A stretch of 64,000 bases of DNA from Amaranthus tricolor (taxonomy: Eukaryota; Streptophyta; Magnoliopsida; Caryophyllales; Amaranthaceae): NCBI RefSeq assembly GCF_026212465.1, contig NC_080057.1:23385647-23449646 (forward strand), read 5' to 3'. Below, in pieces: positions 62,201 to 64,000 of the stretch (position 1 is the stretch's first letter; every line of letters starts with the position of its first letter). The translations under genes were made by a program, and so were the position numbers. A model generated the notes under the pieces. That model was not told where the DNA came from. It worked only from the letters and a program-made list of their open reading frames with translations, and made no database searches.

Positions 62201-64000
62201 GTCTAATATATATATATAGGAGAATTCAGTTCGTGAAAACTACTGAAAAGAAAAAACTCACCAAAAGATCCACCAAATTTCTGACTTGGAGATCTCAAGC
62301 CATCTGCACCAAAAAGTTGAAATAGCCTTTAGGTTGTGTTTGGATTGAGATTTAGACTCATTGTTTGGAGGTCGTCTCACCCAGAGACGGTTTCTCACAA
62401 GAATATCTGAAACATATTTACAAATTCAAGCAGAAATAATACCAAACCATAATCCTAACAATATAGGGTCACTTGGATCCAAATACAATTTAACACAAGA
62501 TTCATCCTAATGAAGATTGTTTCATTAACAGACTTTGAGATTGTTTCATGAAAAAGCATGTGTGCATGATGCATTTTTTGGATTGTATCATGAAGATTGC
62601 CCATATTGCATAGGTGCAAGCCATGTTACTTGGACTTGGGTACTGATGTCGGATACTGGTATGTGTCCAAGTGTCAAATAAGTCTAAATATTCAATTACG
62701 CCTAAAATGAAGGTTCTAAGTGTCATATCAATGTCCGAGCATCAAGGATCAGACACGGGTATGTGAACCAAAATGAAGAGTCTGAGTAACAAAGGGCGCA
62801 GGACTAAATCTACAAAAAAGGAACAACAAGACAAACCAAGTTGAGTGGATCCCAAACCAAGCAAACTAGTAACAGGCTTACTGAATGTATGAGAAGCTAA
62901 GCTAAGAAACAGCAACATTATGCAAACCTGTTAAAGCAGGTTTCTGCATATTCCTCCTTTGTTGAACCATAGCGACCCTTATGGCGTCTTCTACCTTCAA
63001 AACAATAAGAGAATCCGATTTATCACCAGCATAAGTCTAAGAGATGTACTCATGGCGTAACATAAATTGCAAAGTACCTTAAGCGCTGCTAGTTCTCTCA
63101 GACCTCTCTCTACGATAAGCATGCTCTCTGCACTGCCCTCTACCGAAAGTTCACTGCTAGTCTGTTCACTTTCGTCATCATAATTAGCTGCACATAAGTA
63201 GGCACTACTGATCAGTTTTCTTTCTATCTTGCGGTCAATGCAGATGGCACGGCTCAATGTTACTCGGACTCTTCATTTTGCTTCACGTACTTGTGTCCGA
63301 TCCTTCATACTCGGACATTAGCATGGCACTTAGACACTTCATTTTTAGCGTAAAATAGAATATTTGTACATATCCGGCACTTAAACACGTACCAGTATCC
63401 GAGTCCAAGTAACATAGACGCGGCTAATACTTCAGCCATAGAGCAAAAATGCGGTTCTAGTCATGGTAACAATAATGAAACATCTTTTGCAGTCAATGCA
63501 GAGGCGCGACTTATGTTTCAGCCATAGAGTAAAATTGAATTCTAGTCGGATGAGTCAATAACGAGCATGAAACATCTTTGGCAGTCAACGCAGATGGTGC
63601 AACTTATATTTCAGCCACAGAGTAAAAATGCAACCCTAGTCAGGGTGAGTCGATAACGATCGTGAAATATCAATGGCGGTCAATATAGATGGCTCGACTT
63701 ATATTTCAGTCATAGTAAGTTCAAAAACGTTTACAATACAGTTGTATTTAGACGCTATCGGAAGCAATCCAATTGAAGTAATGATCAATCACCTGAGAGC
63801 CTGTCTTCCTTAGCCTTTTGCCCAGCAGCAACAACAATTTCGAAAGGTAGTGGGGCAAGAGATGACCAATAATCAAGTTTAGCTCCAGCAATATCTGAGT
63901 AAATACCTTTAACAAGAATAGTAAAACAGAAAACCCAAGTATCAGCTTTCAGTATTAACATGTTCTTTTACTTAAAACAAGTCATTCAATTACCATACTC
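59257..64000 (-). CDS. SCD2: SCD2-like coiled-coil protein, 3' exons (runs off right edge)
   Basis: Eight exons in phase: 64000-63994 (partial), 63906-63793, 63187-63078, 62994-62928, 62303-62262, 60964-60924, 60114-59988, 59369-59257, ending in TGA at 59259-59257. The product reads [119 protein letters not shown] and [19 protein letters not shown]. This is the conserved C-terminal half of STOMATAL CYTOKINESIS DEFECTIVE 2 and its close relatives, which work with the DENN-domain protein SCD1 in clathrin-linked exocytosis/endocytosis and cell-plate formation. The N-terminal half is outside the window. Introns are loaded with TE relics, including the 1.3-kb intron 60965-62261. SCD2 versus a paralogue cannot be settled. 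Confidence 0.82.
59480..59684 (+). mobile_element. TRIM retrotransposon, copy 3
   Basis: Left LTR is 59480-59547 (tgagtatataacatatcc ... tttgaca), followed directly by tggtatcagag, an intact start of the tRNA-Met primer-binding site. Internal part 'acgggttcgaattcaac'. Right LTR about 59622-59684 ends ccttgaca. It lies in the last SCD2 intron, opposite to the gene. Confidence 0.8.
61190..61800. repeat. TE-derived insertion in SCD2 intron, with 'TCGACCGGTC' motif
   Basis: Base composition changes to more GC-rich with 'ctcgaccggtcaag' and 'ctcggtcgagc' at 61434-61472, related to the palindromes near 56870. It ends around 'gagggggaggtatccat'. This may be an LTR remnant, but no second LTR was seen. 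Confidence 0.45.
61894..62080. mobile_element. MITE in SCD2 intron
   Basis: Terminal inverted repeat 'caggggcggat' at 61894 and 'attcgcccctg' at 62070. About 187 bp with no ORF. Confidence 0.7.
62621..62792 (+). mobile_element. MITE family D, copy 1 (SCD2 intron)
   Basis: Runs from 'catgttacttggacttggg' to 'aatgaagagtctgagtaac'. The ends form an approximately 15-bp terminal inverted repeat (atgttact(t/c)ggac). It is complementary along its length to 63259-63415. Confidence 0.8.
63259..63415 (-). mobile_element. MITE family D, copy 2, inverted
   Basis: 'tgttactcggactcttcat' to 'gtatccgagtccaagtaaca' is the reverse complement of copy 1 over about 155 bp, at an estimated 75-80% identity by eye. 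It interrupts a minisatellite-type unit: 'cggctca' precedes it and 'cggctaa' follows shortly after. Confidence 0.8.
63433..63715. repeat. Minisatellite in SCD2 intron, units 86-95 bp
   Basis: Starts of 'cagcca(t/c)agagtaaaa' are at 63433, 63519, 63612 and 63707 (as cagtcatag). Each unit also has 'gcagtcaa(t/c)gcagatgg' and 'gtgaaa(c/t)atc'. A further partial unit precedes the inserted MITE at 63228-63258. The 'catagagtaaaaatgcgg' part resembles the termini of family A elements. Confidence 0.8.

Noticed and set aside
1..64000. CRISPR arrays, operons, bacterial-type promoters, viral insertions
   Set aside because: The window is plant nuclear DNA. Tandem units seen are minisatellite or TE duplications without regular spacers, and no viral replicase, capsid or pararetroviral coding sequence was recognised.

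Overview
This is nuclear DNA from a flowering plant, almost certainly a eudicot. The AT-rich intergenic DNA is full of short transposon relics. Genes carry many GT-AG introns, and the products are plant-specific: an intronless PPR protein, Bet v 1/MLP proteins, a KIN-14 kinesin with a CH domain, a COBRA-like protein, SCD2 and a plastid RelA/SpoT homologue. Caryophyllales is possible from the general look of the repeats, but I cannot prove it. Gene identities rest on recognising translated exons; exon limits were worked out by hand from splice sites and reading phase.

Layout from left to right. The first three exons of RSH1 lie on the minus strand at 1046-4722, with the rest beyond the left edge and a dead LINE fragment in intron 2. 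A 692-codon PPR gene is at 6727-8805 (+). Two minus-strand MLP/PR-10-like genes follow at 12109-13206 and 15593-17344. They have identical exon lengths, and the second has an intron swollen by a MITE inside an AT microsatellite. A 19-exon KIN-14 kinesin (minus, 20891-27973) has one U12-type AT-AC intron and one GC-AG intron. An 8-exon SYP4-type syntaxin is at 30970-39495 (+). A COBRA-like pseudogene (minus, 40549-44077) carries three in-frame stops and a probable frameshift. The SWIM-domain recombination factor SWS1 (45399-47319, +) has a 22-nt microexon. The small subunit of carbamoyl-phosphate synthase, CARA (minus, 49311-52602), has 10 exons. A 6.6-kb repeat-rich stretch (52.6-59.2 kb) holds foldback elements and Helitron ends. 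The last eight exons of SCD2 (minus) run off the right edge.

The genes form no operon-like unit. They are mostly single-copy housekeeping genes: stringent response, organelle RNA processing, microtubule motor, trans-Golgi SNARE, homologous recombination, arginine/pyrimidine precursor synthesis and exocytosis/cytokinesis.

No clearly new protein system was found. The unusual content is in gene structure and in repeats: a four-copy foldback family built around a 'GTTACTAACAGC' palindrome, three TRIM retrotransposons with a tRNA-Met-type primer site, a three-copy TIR element family, opposite-facing MITEs flanking two SCD2 exons, and two classes of non-standard intron in the kinesin.
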